Shown piece after piece: positions 7,800-16,738 of a stretch of 60,929 nucleotides of DNA (position 1 is its first letter; each line of letters begins with the position of its first letter). Under the pieces are notes generated by a model, which ran no database searches, had not been told where the DNA came from, and saw only the letters and a list, made by a program, of their open reading frames with translations. Position numbers and translations under genes: made by a program. The stretch is from Candidatus Avelusimicrobium stercoris (lineage in GTDB: Bacteria > Elusimicrobiota > Elusimicrobia > Elusimicrobiales > Elusimicrobiaceae), in contig DJFE01000036.1 in NCBI GenBank assembly GCA_002432025.1, positions 1 through 60,929 of the forward strand, written 5' to 3'.

Positions 7800-8930
7800 T
7801 TAGTTCACCCACAAGTAGGACACGCTCGGCGTAGCCAGCGTTTGCAACTGTTTGGCAAGCGTTTGGTTTTCCATAGACGAACCGAACGAGAAAATAAGTT
7901 CGCGCAGACCGTCCGGGCGGGACGTAATGACCTTGGGGTCTTTGATACCGGCCAATTCACCCGCCAGCAACCGGGCGTCTTCTTCGCCACCCAATTTATC
8001 CACAAAGCCCAAATTATACGCCCGCTGACCCGTAAAGACGCGTCCGTCGGTGTATTCGGTTAAATCCTCGGGTTTTACATTGGGGCGGCCCGCTTTTACC
8101 GCCGCAAAAAACTGCGTATAGGTATCGTTTACCATATCCTGCAAAATGGCTTTTTCGGCGTCGCTCATCGGGCGGAAGGAGGAACCCATATCCTTGTATT
8201 TGCCCGAGGTAATCGGGGTAACCTTTACGCCGATTTTGTCAAACAAGCCTTCTACGTTGCTCGTTTGCATAATCACGCCCACGGAGCCCGTAATCGTGCC
8301 GGGTTCCGCCACGATTTTGTCCGCCGCCATAGCAATATAAAAACCGCCGCTGGCCGCCACATCACGGAACAGGGCTACGACTTTCTTTTTCTCTTTGGCC
8401 TTTAAAATTTCGCTGTAAATGTTCTGTACGGAAGCCACCGTGCCGCCGGGGGAATTGATATCCAGTACAATGGCTTGGACGTTGTCGTCCTGCCCGGCCT
8501 CGCGGATTTTTTTAGCGATAGACGACGCGCCGGACGGGCGGGAAAACGCGGAGGAATTATTATCCTGCGCAATCACGCCGCGGACCTTAATCCAGGCAAT
8601 GCCCTTTTCCCCTTTGGCGCGCGAAAAGGCCGCCGCTAATTTGGAGGTTCCTTCCTCTTTTTCCGCCGCTTTGGCAGGTGTACACTTGGCCACGGGTTTA
8701 ACCGTTAAATATACCCCGCACGCCGCAGAAACAGCAAAAACGGCGAGCAACAACACCGCCCAAATGCCGTGCACCGCGTGTTTATCCGCGGGCTTTTTTT
8801 CGTTCGGCTCTTGCGGGAGCGGAAACTCCGTTAAGGCCGTTTTTTCGTTTTCCAATAACTTCTTTTCCCACTCTTCTTTGGGCAGGCTGATATCCGTATT
8901 AGTTTGGTTTGCTTTATCGTTTTCTGGCAT
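7800..8930 (-). CDS. sppA: Signal peptide peptidase SppA (S49 family)
   Basis: This 376-residue inner-membrane serine protease degrades cleaved signal peptides. A charged cytoplasmic N-terminus of about 53 residues precedes one TM helix (about 54-77). The protease domain carries VAASGGFYIAMAADKI with the nucleophile Ser194 and SGKYKDMG with the general base Lys244, the Ser/Lys dyad of this family. LDINSPGGT is the conserved strand. It is the short single-domain form rather than the tandem E. coli form. A good Shine-Dalgarno (AAGGAT) precedes the ATG. It is divergent from dapA and followed by the Yip1-like gene. Confidence 0.93.
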   Translation of the reverse strand: MPENDKANQTNTDISLPKEEWEKKLLENEKTALTEFPLPQEPNEKKPADKHAVHGIWAVLLLAVFAVSAACGVYLTVKPVAKCTPAKAAEKEEGTSKLAAAFSRAKGEKGIAWIKVRGVIAQDNNSSAFSRPSGASSIAKKIREAGQDDNVQAIVLDINSPGGTVASVQNIYSEILKAKEKKKVVALFRDVAASGGFYIAMAADKIVAEPGTITGSVGVIMQTSNVEGLFDKIGVKVTPITSGKYKDMGSSFRPMSDAEKAILQDMVNDTYTQFFAAVKAGRPNVKPEDLTEYTDGRVFTGQRAYNLGFVDKLGGEEDARLLAGELAGIKDPKVITSRPDGLRELIFSFGSSMENQTLAKQLQTLATPSVSYLWVN

Positions 8931-9027
8931 AAAATATCCTTTTATTAAAATTGTTACTTAATTATACAAATTAAATTGCTAAAATATGGGCAGTTCTTCC
9001 CGCGCGGGGAATAGATTAGGAGGCGTT

Positions 9028-9915
9028 ATGTTTACCGGAGTTTACACCGCACTTGCCACCCCCTTCAATAACCAGGGGCAAGTGGATTATCCCGTTTTAG
9101 AGCGTTTAATTCAGGCGCAACTAGATGCCCAAGTAGCCGGATTTGTATTGCTGGGCACCACGGCCGAAGCCGCTACATTGTCAGCCACCGAAAAGGCCGA
9201 AATCTTACGCTTTTGCACTCCGCGCATAAAGGGCCGCGCCAAAATTATTATCGGCACGGGCACCAATAATACCGCCTCCACTTTGCAAAATACCCGCGAG
9301 GTGCTTGCGTTTGAGCCGGACGGCGTGCTGGTGGTTACGCCGTATTACAATAAACCCAACCCCAGCGGCCTGATTGCCCACTACAAGCAAGTGGGCGCCT
9401 TGGGCGCGCCTATTATCTTATATCACATCCCGGGCCGGACGGGGTTAAAACTCTCCGCCGCCACCTTGGACAGATTACTTAGCGAAGTGCCGCAAATTGT
9501 GGGCGTAAAGGAATCCGACTATGATATGGCGCACGTTACCGATACCGCCGTTAAATACAGCGGCAAATTAAGTTACCTCTGCGGCAACGACGATTTATTC
9601 CCGCAGTATTTGGCGCTTAACGCCTCGGGCATTATCAGCGCGGCGGCCAATGTGTTCGCACCCGCCTTTGTGCAAATTTACAACCGCTTTCAAGCGGGTC
9701 AGCCCAAAGAAGCCTTTGCCTTGTTTGCGCAACTTTATCCGCTTATAAAGGCCTGCTATTTAGAAACGAACCCCACTTGCGTAAAGTATATGCTTTCCAA
9801 AATCGGGTTCGGCACGGAAGCGGCACGCTTGCCGCTGGGGGAAGTTTCCGCCGAAAACAAGCAAAAAATAGACCGTTTGTTGCAAACGGCGGACAAAAAT
9901 TTATTTATTAAATAA
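9028..9915 (+). CDS. dapA: 4-hydroxy-tetrahydrodipicolinate synthase
   Basis: This 295-residue enzyme condenses pyruvate with aspartate semialdehyde, the first committed step to diaminopimelate and lysine. The Schiff-base Lys161 (GVKESDYD) is present, with Tyr106/Tyr107 (TPYYNKP), Tyr132 (LYHIPGRTG) and Arg137. The substrate loop reads GTTAEAATLS instead of the common GTTGESATLS. I start at the ATG preceded by AGGAGG at 9019; an ATG 14 codons upstream lacks such a site. It is first in dapA-asd-dapB-murC-like. A TAAAAT at 8980-8985 is a likely -10. Confidence 0.96.
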   Translation: MFTGVYTALATPFNNQGQVDYPVLERLIQAQLDAQVAGFVLLGTTAEAATLSATEKAEILRFCTPRIKGRAKIIIGTGTNNTASTLQNTREVLAFEPDGVLVVTPYYNKPNPSGLIAHYKQVGALGAPIILYHIPGRTGLKLSAATLDRLLSEVPQIVGVKESDYDMAHVTDTAVKYSGKLSYLCGNDDLFPQYLALNASGIISAAANVFAPAFVQIYNRFQAGQPKEAFALFAQLYPLIKACYLETNPTCVKYMLSKIGFGTEAARLPLGEVSAENKQKIDRLLQTADKNLFIK

Positions 9916-9923
9916 GGATTTTT

Positions 9924-10802
9924 ATGAAGATCGTTGGAATTATCGGCATTAATGGGATGGTCGGGCAGAAGATGCTCGCCGAACTTAAAAAGATTAAAAC
10001 CCCCATTGAAATTAAAACCTTTGGGCGCGCGGACGAAATCACGCCCCTGGATATTGCCATTTTGTGTACGGATAACCCAATTAGCAAAGAACTGGCCCCC
10101 AAAATCAAGGACCGCGTGAAATATACGGTGGATATGTCGTCCGAGTTCCGTATGACGCCGGGCGTGCCGCTTGTCATCCCGGAAATTAACCCGCAGGACA
10201 TTACGGCTGACACCCGCTTAATAGCCAGTCCCAACTGTACAACCACCGGGCTGGTGATGAGTTTGGCCCCGCTTAAACCGTTCTATCATTTTGAGGAAGT
10301 CTTTTTCTGCTCCTATCAGGCCATTAGCGGCGGGGGGAAAAAACTGTTGGACGATTTCCACACCCCGGGCTCGTATTACGCCAACAACTGCGTGCCGCTT
10401 ATCGGCTCTGTCCAGCCGAACGGGCACACATCCGAGGAATTAAAGGGCTTATATGAATCGCGCAAGATTTTGGGCTTGCCCGCCTTAAAGGTGTATTGCC
10501 ACACGGTGCGCGTATCCGTAGAAAATTCCCACTCGCTGGGCGTTACCGTAAAGGCACAGGAGCCCTTTAACCTTGCCCAAGTAAAAAAATTGTGGAACGC
10601 GTTTCCTAATTTAAAATACAGCGAAGGCGTCATAACGCCCAAGGAAGCCAGCGGGCAGGAAACCACCTACCTTTGCCGTCTGCGCCAAGATGTAGAGGAG
10701 CCCAACGTAATCCACTATTTTGTAACCTTTGACAATTTATTAAAGGGGGCCGCGATGAACGGCCGCCAAATTGCAGAACTATTATTGGAGCGTTTTGTAT
10801 GA
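9924..10802 (+). CDS. asd: Aspartate-semialdehyde dehydrogenase
   Basis: 292 residues. It makes aspartate semialdehyde, the substrate of DapA, from aspartyl phosphate. The N-terminal Rossmann motif is GIIGINGMVGQKML; the active-site Cys105 lies in SPNCTTTGLV. QAISGGGKKLLDD and HTVRVSVENSHS (with the catalytic His) follow. At 292 residues it is shorter than the usual 330-370, and N-acetylglutamyl-phosphate reductase is the main alternative. The ISGGGK segment, the HTVRV motif and the position between dapA and dapB favour Asd. It starts 8 bases after dapA and overlaps dapB by 4 bases (ATGA). Confidence 0.9.
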   Translation: MKIVGIIGINGMVGQKMLAELKKIKTPIEIKTFGRADEITPLDIAILCTDNPISKELAPKIKDRVKYTVDMSSEFRMTPGVPLVIPEINPQDITADTRLIASPNCTTTGLVMSLAPLKPFYHFEEVFFCSYQAISGGGKKLLDDFHTPGSYYANNCVPLIGSVQPNGHTSEELKGLYESRKILGLPALKVYCHTVRVSVENSHSLGVTVKAQEPFNLAQVKKLWNAFPNLKYSEGVITPKEASGQETTYLCRLRQDVEEPNVIHYFVTFDNLLKGAAMNGRQIAELLLERFV

Positions 10803-11473
10803 AGAAAGTTTTATTAAACGGAGCGGACGGCAAAATGGGCAAGGCCATTGCCCGCCTGATTGAAGCCAACCCCCAATGGGGGCTCACCGTATCCGTCAAG
10901 CGCGAAAGCGGGCAAAAGGTCATCGGCGATTTTGATATCGTAATTGACTTTTCCACCCCACAAGGTGCGCAGGAAGCCTTTACGATTGCGCACAAGCACC
11001 GCCGCCCCTTTTTAACGGGCACTACCAACTTGCCGGAAACCTTTTTGTTCCAAATGCAGGCAGAGGAAAAAATACCTGTTTTTTACGCGCCAAACGTCAG
11101 TTTAAGCGTGTATTTCTTTACGGAACTGGTGCGTCTGGCGGGCAAAATGTTCCCGCAGTATGCGGCCGCCCTGCACGAAATCCACCATATCCACAAAAAG
11201 GATGCCCCCAGCGGCACCGCAAAAACCTTAGCCGACGCTATCGGCCTGCCCTATTCCGCCGTTACCTATGAACGGATTGGCGAAACAGTCGGCACGCACA
11301 CGGCTAAGTTTGTTTCCCCCTTTGATGAAATTACGCTCACGCACACGGCCAAAAACCGGGACTTGTTCGCAGAATCTGCCATACAGGTTGCCCTGTGGCT
11401 GATGAAGCGCGAGAGCGGGTTTCACACAATGTCGGACTATGCAAAATTTAAATTGAAGGAAAAACGCAAATGA
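10799..11473 (+). CDS. dapB: 4-hydroxy-tetrahydrodipicolinate reductase
   Basis: 224 residues. It reduces the DapA product with NAD(P)H. The dinucleotide motif is GADGKMGKAI; the catalytic segment HHIHKKDAPSGTA holds His129 and Lys133. FLTGTTN is the conserved cofactor-contact strand. It is somewhat short (usually 240-270), with little material between the Rossmann fold and APNVSLSV. ATGA overlaps join it to asd upstream and to the MurC-like gene downstream, so the four genes are one translational unit. Confidence 0.95.
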   Translation: MKKVLLNGADGKMGKAIARLIEANPQWGLTVSVKRESGQKVIGDFDIVIDFSTPQGAQEAFTIAHKHRRPFLTGTTNLPETFLFQMQAEEKIPVFYAPNVSLSVYFFTELVRLAGKMFPQYAAALHEIHHIHKKDAPSGTAKTLADAIGLPYSAVTYERIGETVGTHTAKFVSPFDEITLTHTAKNRDLFAESAIQVALWLMKRESGFHTMSDYAKFKLKEKRK

Positions 11474-12885
11474 AAATTCACTTCGTAGGTATTGGCGGCG
11501 TAGGGATGAGCGCCTTAGCGCAACTGCACGCAATGGGCAAGGACCAAGTAACCGGGTCCGACCGTTTAATCAGCAAAGGTTATACCGATATGGCCCTGTG
11601 GGGATATCTTAAAAAGTTGGGCATCCAACTCTTCCCGCAAGACGGCAGCGGCATTGACCACAAAACCGATTTGGTTATTTTATCCTCGGCTATTGAAGAC
11701 ACCAACCCCGAACTTATCAAGGCCAAGGCCTTGGGCATCCCCACGATGCACCGCTCGGAACTGCTTGCCAAGCACGTGGCCGAACACCGCACGATTGCCG
11801 TCTCCGGCACCAGCGGCAAAAGCACCACCACCGCTATGGTCTATGATATTTTAGCCTTTGCGGGGTTAAGCCCGTCCGTCATTACGGGGGCGTCCATTTT
11901 GTCCTTGCAAAAGGAGCAGGGTGTCTTCGGCAACGTATATAAAGGCGAGAGCGATATTTTAATTATTGAGGCCGACGAAAGCGATGGTTCTATCGTTAAA
12001 TACCATCCTCATTTGGGCCTGTGTCTCAATTTGCAAAAGGACCACAAGGAAATAAATATTTTACAGGGATATTTTAAGGAGTTTATCTCCCATTGCAAAA
12101 CCGCTATCATTAACGCCGAGGAAGAGAACCTGCGCGTGCTGGCCCCGCAAGCCAAGACCTTCGGGCTTTCTATGGGCGATGTGCACCCGAGCGAAATCAA
12201 GGCTGACGGCTTCGGCTCCGACTTTGTAATTCAAGGCCAACCCTTCCGCCTGCATATTCCGGGCGTGCACAATGTGTGCAACGCCACCGCCGCAGTGGCC
12301 GCGGCCCTGCAAATGGGCGTAGATTTGGACACCTGCGCCAAGGCGTTAAACAAATTCGCTGGGATTGCCCGCCGCTTTGCAAGCGTAGGCAGTTACAACA
12401 AAATTGAGGTGGTGGACGATTTCGCACACAACCCGCACAAACTGGCCGCCACCATTGAAGCGGCACACCTGCGCGGCAAACGCGTCTTGGCCTTTTACCA
12501 GCCCCACGCCTTTACCTCTATCAAAATGCTGGCGGCGGACTTTGTGGATAGTTTCGCTAATCACATCGGCCCCAACGACCACCTGTGGCTGACCGAGGTG
12601 TATTACCCGGGTGGGACCGTGCCGCAGGGCGTTTCCTGCCGGACGATTTTTGAGGGCTTAAAGGCGCGCGGCACCAATGTAAGTTACGACGACTGCCGCG
12701 AACGCATTTTGCAAGAAATGGCCGGCGCGGCCCAACCGGGCGATATTTTACTGGTGTTAGGGGCGCGCGACCCCACCTTGACGGACTTTGCCCGCAAGTT
12801 GTTGGCCTCTTTAAAGGAACGCCAGCCGGCGGCCTCGTGCAAAACCTGTATGCTGGGCAACTGCTGTATGGCATACACCAAATAA
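11470..12885 (+). CDS. MurC-like UDP-N-acetylmuramate ligase with altered P-loop and Cys-rich tail
   Basis: 471 residues with the three Mur-ligase domains: UDP-binding (VGIGGVGMSALA), ATP-binding (GTSGKSTTTAM at about 113-123, EADESDGSI) and a C-terminal ligase domain (HNPHKLAATI, GARDPTLTDFA). It resembles MurC/Mpl, which join L-Ala or a recycled tripeptide to UDP-MurNAc. Two oddities: the P-loop has Ser where MurC normally has His (GTHGKT), and the C-terminus ends in a cysteine cluster (CKTCMLGNCC). Position in a dap operon suggests cell-wall precursor ligation. Whether it is the main MurC, an Mpl or a paralogue is undecided. Confidence 0.8.
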   Translation: MKIHFVGIGGVGMSALAQLHAMGKDQVTGSDRLISKGYTDMALWGYLKKLGIQLFPQDGSGIDHKTDLVILSSAIEDTNPELIKAKALGIPTMHRSELLAKHVAEHRTIAVSGTSGKSTTTAMVYDILAFAGLSPSVITGASILSLQKEQGVFGNVYKGESDILIIEADESDGSIVKYHPHLGLCLNLQKDHKEINILQGYFKEFISHCKTAIINAEEENLRVLAPQAKTFGLSMGDVHPSEIKADGFGSDFVIQGQPFRLHIPGVHNVCNATAAVAAALQMGVDLDTCAKALNKFAGIARRFASVGSYNKIEVVDDFAHNPHKLAATIEAAHLRGKRVLAFYQPHAFTSIKMLAADFVDSFANHIGPNDHLWLTEVYYPGGTVPQGVSCRTIFEGLKARGTNVSYDDCRERILQEMAGAAQPGDILLVLGARDPTLTDFARKLLASLKERQPAASCKTCMLGNCCMAYTK

Positions 12886-12900
12886 CCTTGCCGCAATATG

Positions 12901-12939
12901 AAAACCGCCCCGGAGTGAAAAATGCTCCGGGGCGGTTTT
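12901..12939. terminator. Bidirectional terminator between the MurC-like gene and pth
   Basis: AAAACCGCCCCGGAG and CTCCGGGGCGGTTTT form a 15-pair stem around a 9-base loop. With A and T tracts at both ends it serves the two convergent operons. Confidence 0.92.
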
Positions 12940-12956
12940 ATCTAAACAAATCTAAC

Positions 12957-13517
12957 TTAATTAAAGCGGTTCATCGCTTTTTCTATGCCGTCTTTAAAAA
13001 ATATTTCCAGCGCTTCCACCGCGTGGTTTAACGCTTCTTCCAACAAGGGTGCATCCGCCTTGGGGAAATTAGACAGCACAAAATTGGCCAAATCAAACTT
13101 TTCGGGCTTCGGTCCAATGCCCACGCGCAGCCGGGCAATATCCTGCGTGCCCAACTGCTCAATGACGCTCTTCATCCCCTTCTGCCCACCCGCAGAGCCG
13201 TTTTTGCGGATACGCAATTTGCCCACATTTAGCGATACATCGTCAAAGCATACCAGGCAATTTTGCGGCGGAATTTTGTAGAACCGGGCCAGGCTGGATA
13301 CAGCCCGACCCGATTCGTTCATATAAGTGGATGGTTTGAGGAGAAAGACCTCGCACCCGGCCACGGAGACCTTGGCATACACTCCCATATTCTGCCAGGC
13401 TTTCCACTCGGCGCCCCATTGGCGTGCGGCGTGGTCCAACACCATAAATCCAGCGTTGTGCCGCGTATGCTCGTATTGGGTTCCAGGGTTGCCCAGCCCG
13501 GCCAGGAGGTATTGCAT
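12957..13517 (-). CDS. pth: Peptidyl-tRNA hydrolase
   Basis: 186 residues. It releases tRNA from prematurely dropped peptidyl-tRNA. LAGLGNPGTQYEHTRHNAGF holds the catalytic His20 and Asn21. STYMNESGRAV, CFDDVSLNVGKLR and GSAGGQKGMKSVI are the family signatures. Length is normal. It sits 3 bases after rplY, the common rplY-pth pairing, and is the last gene of glmU-prs-rplY-pth. Confidence 0.96.
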   Translation of the reverse strand: MQYLLAGLGNPGTQYEHTRHNAGFMVLDHAARQWGAEWKAWQNMGVYAKVSVAGCEVFLLKPSTYMNESGRAVSSLARFYKIPPQNCLVCFDDVSLNVGKLRIRKNGSAGGQKGMKSVIEQLGTQDIARLRVGIGPKPEKFDLANFVLSNFPKADAPLLEEALNHAVEALEIFFKDGIEKAMNRFN

Positions 13518-13520
13518 AGG

Positions 13521-14216
13521 TTATTTCTTCGCAGCGTCCTTGGCGGGGGCGGCGGCAGCGTTCTTGGTGAGGTTGCCTTCTTCGTCCTTTTTGCCCTTGG
13601 TAGAAGAACTTTCCGGCTGCGCAGCAGCGGCATCGGCCGCCACAGGAGCAGGGGCTTCTTCTTCTTTCGGAATCATCAAGTGCACGACTGGGGCTTCCGG
13701 ATCGGTCAAGAGTTCAACGCCTTCCGGCAATTTCACTTCGCCCGCAACAATACCTTTGTTGATGGTCATCGGCGTAATATCAAGCACGATTTCGTGCGGG
13801 ATAGCGCTTACCAAAGCGCGGACTTCAATTTCGCGCATAATGTGTTCAATGATAGCACCATAGTTGGCCACATCGGCGGGCGTACCTTCCAGTTTGAGCG
13901 GAACGATAACGTCCATTTTGTCCTTCATACTAACGCGCTGGAAATCGGCGTGAATCGGGTTGTCGGTTACGGCGTGGTATTGGATTTCTTTTACCAAGGC
14001 AAGTTCGTTTTCTTTGCCCAAGGCGATTTCTACCAGCGTGTTTTTACCGGCTTTTACGATTTTATCCAAATCTTTTACGGTTACGGTTACGCTAACAGGT
14101 TCTTTATGACCGCCGTAGATTACGGCCGGTACTTTCTTTTCGGCTCTGATTTTAGAAAGAGCCCCTTTAACGCCGATACCTTCGCGGGATTCGGCAGCAA
14201 TATTTACTTTTTCCAT
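13521..14216 (-). CDS. rplY: 50S ribosomal protein L25 (long CTC form)
   Basis: 231 residues. It binds 5S rRNA. The L25 domain (about 1-95) is followed by the CTC beta domain (TTINKG-like region MTINKGIVAGEV). An Ala/Pro/Glu-rich, low-complexity tail of about 45 residues (PAPVAADAAAAQPESSS, then Lys-rich) is probably disordered. The long form is common outside the enterobacteria. A Shine-Dalgarno (GGAGG) lies before the ATG. It sits between prs and pth. Confidence 0.95.
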   Translation of the reverse strand: MEKVNIAAESREGIGVKGALSKIRAEKKVPAVIYGGHKEPVSVTVTVKDLDKIVKAGKNTLVEIALGKENELALVKEIQYHAVTDNPIHADFQRVSMKDKMDVIVPLKLEGTPADVANYGAIIEHIMREIEVRALVSAIPHEIVLDITPMTINKGIVAGEVKLPEGVELLTDPEAPVVHLMIPKEEEAPAPVAADAAAAQPESSSTKGKKDEEGNLTKNAAAAPAKDAAKK

Positions 14217-14244
14217 TTGTTTCCTCCAAAGTATTTACAAAATT

Positions 14245-15189
14245 TTAGTTAAACATATCGCTGATAGAGCGGCCATCGTGGTTGCGTTTAATGGCGTCCG
14301 CCAGCAAGTACGAAACGGACAATACGTCCACTTTCGGGCCCAGGTCGCGGATAGGCAACGAGTCGGAAATGATTAATTTTTTAATGTCGGACTTGTTAAT
14401 CTTTTCCATAGCGTTGCGGGAGAGCAACCCGTGCGTGCAGACGGCGTAAATTTCACGCGCGCCGCGTTCTTTGATTTTTTGGGCTACGGTGGTCAGCGTG
14501 CCGGCCGTATCCACGATATCATCAAAAATAATCGCCACTTTGTCCTTCACATCGCCGATGACGTTATACACCACGGCTTCGTTCGGTTTCGGGCGGCGTT
14601 TATCAATAATTACCAACCCCGCGTCCATACGGGCCGCAAACTTGCGGGCGCGTTCCACGCCGCCCACATCGGGGGAGATAACCACGATATCTTTTTTATC
14701 AAAATCTTTAAAATAGTCCAAAAACACTTTGCGGGCGCGCAGGTGGTCCACCGGGATATCAAAGAACCCCTGAATTTGGCCTGCGTGCAAATCCACCGTC
14801 ATAATGCGGTCCGCCCCGGCCTTGGTAATTAAGTTGGAAGCCAGTTTGGCCGTAATCGGCACACGCGGCGAAGCCTTGCGGTCCGCGCGGGCATAACCGA
14901 AGTACGGGATTACCGCGGTAATTTTCCCCGCGCTGGCGCGCTTGAACGCGTCAATCATAATGAGGAGTTCCATCAAGTTTTCGTTGACGGGCGGGCAGGT
15001 GGGCTGAATAATATAGCAGTCGTGCGCGCGCACACTTTCCAAAATCTGCACGTCAATTTCGCCGTCGGCGAAACGTTCCACGCGCAACTTTCCCATCTCC
15101 ATATTCAGGTGATTGCAAATCTTTTGGGCTAGGGCAATGTTGGAATTGCCGGAGAAGATTCTCAAATCGCCGTTTACGCTTTTAGTCAT
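14245..15189 (-). CDS. prs: Ribose-phosphate pyrophosphokinase
   Basis: 314 residues. It makes PRPP from ribose 5-phosphate and ATP for nucleotide, His and Trp synthesis. The flexible loop YARADRKASPRVPITAK, DLHAGQIQGFFDIPVDHL and the PRPP-binding IIFDDIVDTAGT are all present. This is the class I length. It overlaps glmU by 8 bases. The glmU-prs-rplY-pth order is a common bacterial arrangement. Confidence 0.97.
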   Translation of the reverse strand: MTKSVNGDLRIFSGNSNIALAQKICNHLNMEMGKLRVERFADGEIDVQILESVRAHDCYIIQPTCPPVNENLMELLIMIDAFKRASAGKITAVIPYFGYARADRKASPRVPITAKLASNLITKAGADRIMTVDLHAGQIQGFFDIPVDHLRARKVFLDYFKDFDKKDIVVISPDVGGVERARKFAARMDAGLVIIDKRRPKPNEAVVYNVIGDVKDKVAIIFDDIVDTAGTLTTVAQKIKERGAREIYAVCTHGLLSRNAMEKINKSDIKKLIISDSLPIRDLGPKVDVLSVSYLLADAIKRNHDGRSISDMFN

Positions 15190-16585
15190 TTTTTTTGATA
15201 CCTTTGTTTTCTAGAACAACCTGGCGCGAGCGGGCAATAGCCAAGGATTCCGCCGGAACCTCTTTGGTTATGGTTGAACCCGCGCCGATTTTTGTATATT
15301 CGTGCACCGTTACCGGCGCCACAAAATTCACGTTGGAGCCCACAAAAGCGTGGTCCCCGATGACGGTTTGATGTTTATTTTTACCGTCGTAATTGCAGGT
15401 AATGGTTCCCGCACCGATGTTCACACCCGCGCCCATTTGGGTATCGCCGATGTAACTTAAATGGTTGACCTTGGAGCCTTCCCCAATGACAGATTTTTTA
15501 ATTTCCGAAAAATTTCCGACCTTTGCGCCTTTCTTTAAAACAGATTTCGGGCGCAAGTGGGCGTACGGCCCCAACTGGCAGGATTCGGCCACTTCGGACT
15601 CTTCAATATACGTTCCCATTTTCAGGGTTACGTTGTCGCCGATGACGGAATCTTTAATATATACGTTTCCCTCAATCGTGCAGTTTTTGCCGATAACCGT
15701 TTTGCCGCAAATATAGCAGCCGGGGCAAATGAACGTATCCACGCCGATTTTTACGCCCGGGTCAATAAATACCTCGTGCGGGCGGACCAGCGTTACGCCT
15801 TCGTCCATTAATTCTTGGGCGACGCGGTCGCGCATAATCTGTTCGGCTTCGGCCAGTTGCGCCTTGCTGTTTACGCCAAGCGCTTCGCGGTAATCCGTCC
15901 CGGCAAACACTAAAACGGGCTTTTGCATCGCTTTAATCAAGGCCAAGGTGTCGGTTAAATAGTATTCCTGCTTCGGCCCTTGGGGCGTTAATTGGATAAG
16001 CGCGGCTTGCAGGGCCTTGGAATTAAAAACATACATACCGCTGTTAATTTCGGTAATCTTCTTGGTGTCTGCGTCCGCGTCGGCTTCCTCTACGATTTTT
16101 TCAAAGGAGGCATCCTCCGCGCGGATAATGCGCCCGTACCCCGTGGGGTTCGGCACATTTACGCCCAAAACCAAGGCGCCCATTTCGCCGCCTTCAAATA
16201 CATCGGCCATATGGGCAAGCGTTTTGGCTTTTAAGAGCGGCGTATCGCCGTTTAACACCATTACGGTTTCAAATTTTTGCAAGAGAGGTACGGCGGCTTT
16301 TACAGCGGAAGCGGAGCCGGATAAATCCGTTTGCGGGATAAACACCACCGGGGCGGTAATGCCCCACTCGGTAAGCCCGGCCTTAACGGCGGCAACCACT
16401 TCATCGGCCCCGTGGCCGACCACAATACCAATAGCGGCAGGACCCAATTCCTGGGCCGCCTTTAAAATATGTGCAAGTATCGGGATTCCGCAAACCAGGT
16501 GAAGCGGTTTGGGAAGAGGAGATTTCATCCGGGTGCCCTTTCCGGCCGCCAAGATGAGTACACACAGATTTTTTTTGGCTACCAT
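15182..16585 (-). CDS. glmU: Bifunctional GlmU: N-acetylglucosamine-1-P uridyltransferase / glucosamine-1-P acetyltransferase
   Basis: 467 residues. It makes UDP-GlcNAc for peptidoglycan and LPS. The N-terminal pyrophosphorylase carries LILAAGKGTRMKSPLPKPLH and VLNGDTPLL. From about residue 255 a left-handed beta-helix of hexapeptide repeats forms the acetyltransferase (HLRPKSVLKKG, NFSEIKKSVIG, NYDGKNKHQTVIGD). It is full length. It is the first gene of a four-gene operon with a promoter at 16643-16671. Confidence 0.97.
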   Translation of the reverse strand: MVAKKNLCVLILAAGKGTRMKSPLPKPLHLVCGIPILAHILKAAQELGPAAIGIVVGHGADEVVAAVKAGLTEWGITAPVVFIPQTDLSGSASAVKAAVPLLQKFETVMVLNGDTPLLKAKTLAHMADVFEGGEMGALVLGVNVPNPTGYGRIIRAEDASFEKIVEEADADADTKKITEINSGMYVFNSKALQAALIQLTPQGPKQEYYLTDTLALIKAMQKPVLVFAGTDYREALGVNSKAQLAEAEQIMRDRVAQELMDEGVTLVRPHEVFIDPGVKIGVDTFICPGCYICGKTVIGKNCTIEGNVYIKDSVIGDNVTLKMGTYIEESEVAESCQLGPYAHLRPKSVLKKGAKVGNFSEIKKSVIGEGSKVNHLSYIGDTQMGAGVNIGAGTITCNYDGKNKHQTVIGDHAFVGSNVNFVAPVTVHEYTKIGAGSTITKEVPAESLAIARSRQVVLENKGIKKND

Positions 16586-16642
16586 TTTGTTTAACTCTTG
16601 CCTAAAAAGAATCTAACTTGTTTAAAAACAAATTATATATAT

Positions 16643-16671
16643 ATTATATCAAAATCCAGCCACCAGTCCAA
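16643..16671 (-). promoter_or_regulatory. Promoter of glmU-prs-rplY-pth
   Basis: Minus strand: -35 TTGGAC (16666-16671), 17-base spacer, perfect -10 TATAAT (16643-16648). The leader before the glmU ATG is about 50 bases. Confidence 0.75.
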
Positions 16672-16738
16672 GCGCGGTATTTTAATATAATCCTGCCTTA
16701 GGCCCGGGCATTACTTTATTTTACCATTTTAACCGGGA

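Noticed and set aside
8986..9027. An earlier start for dapA
   Set aside because: It abuts the -10 box and lacks a ribosome site, while AGGAGG precedes the ATG at 9028.
10630..11028. Minus-strand frame across the asd-dapB junction
   Set aside because: Antisense to two well-supported, translationally coupled genes and without family features.
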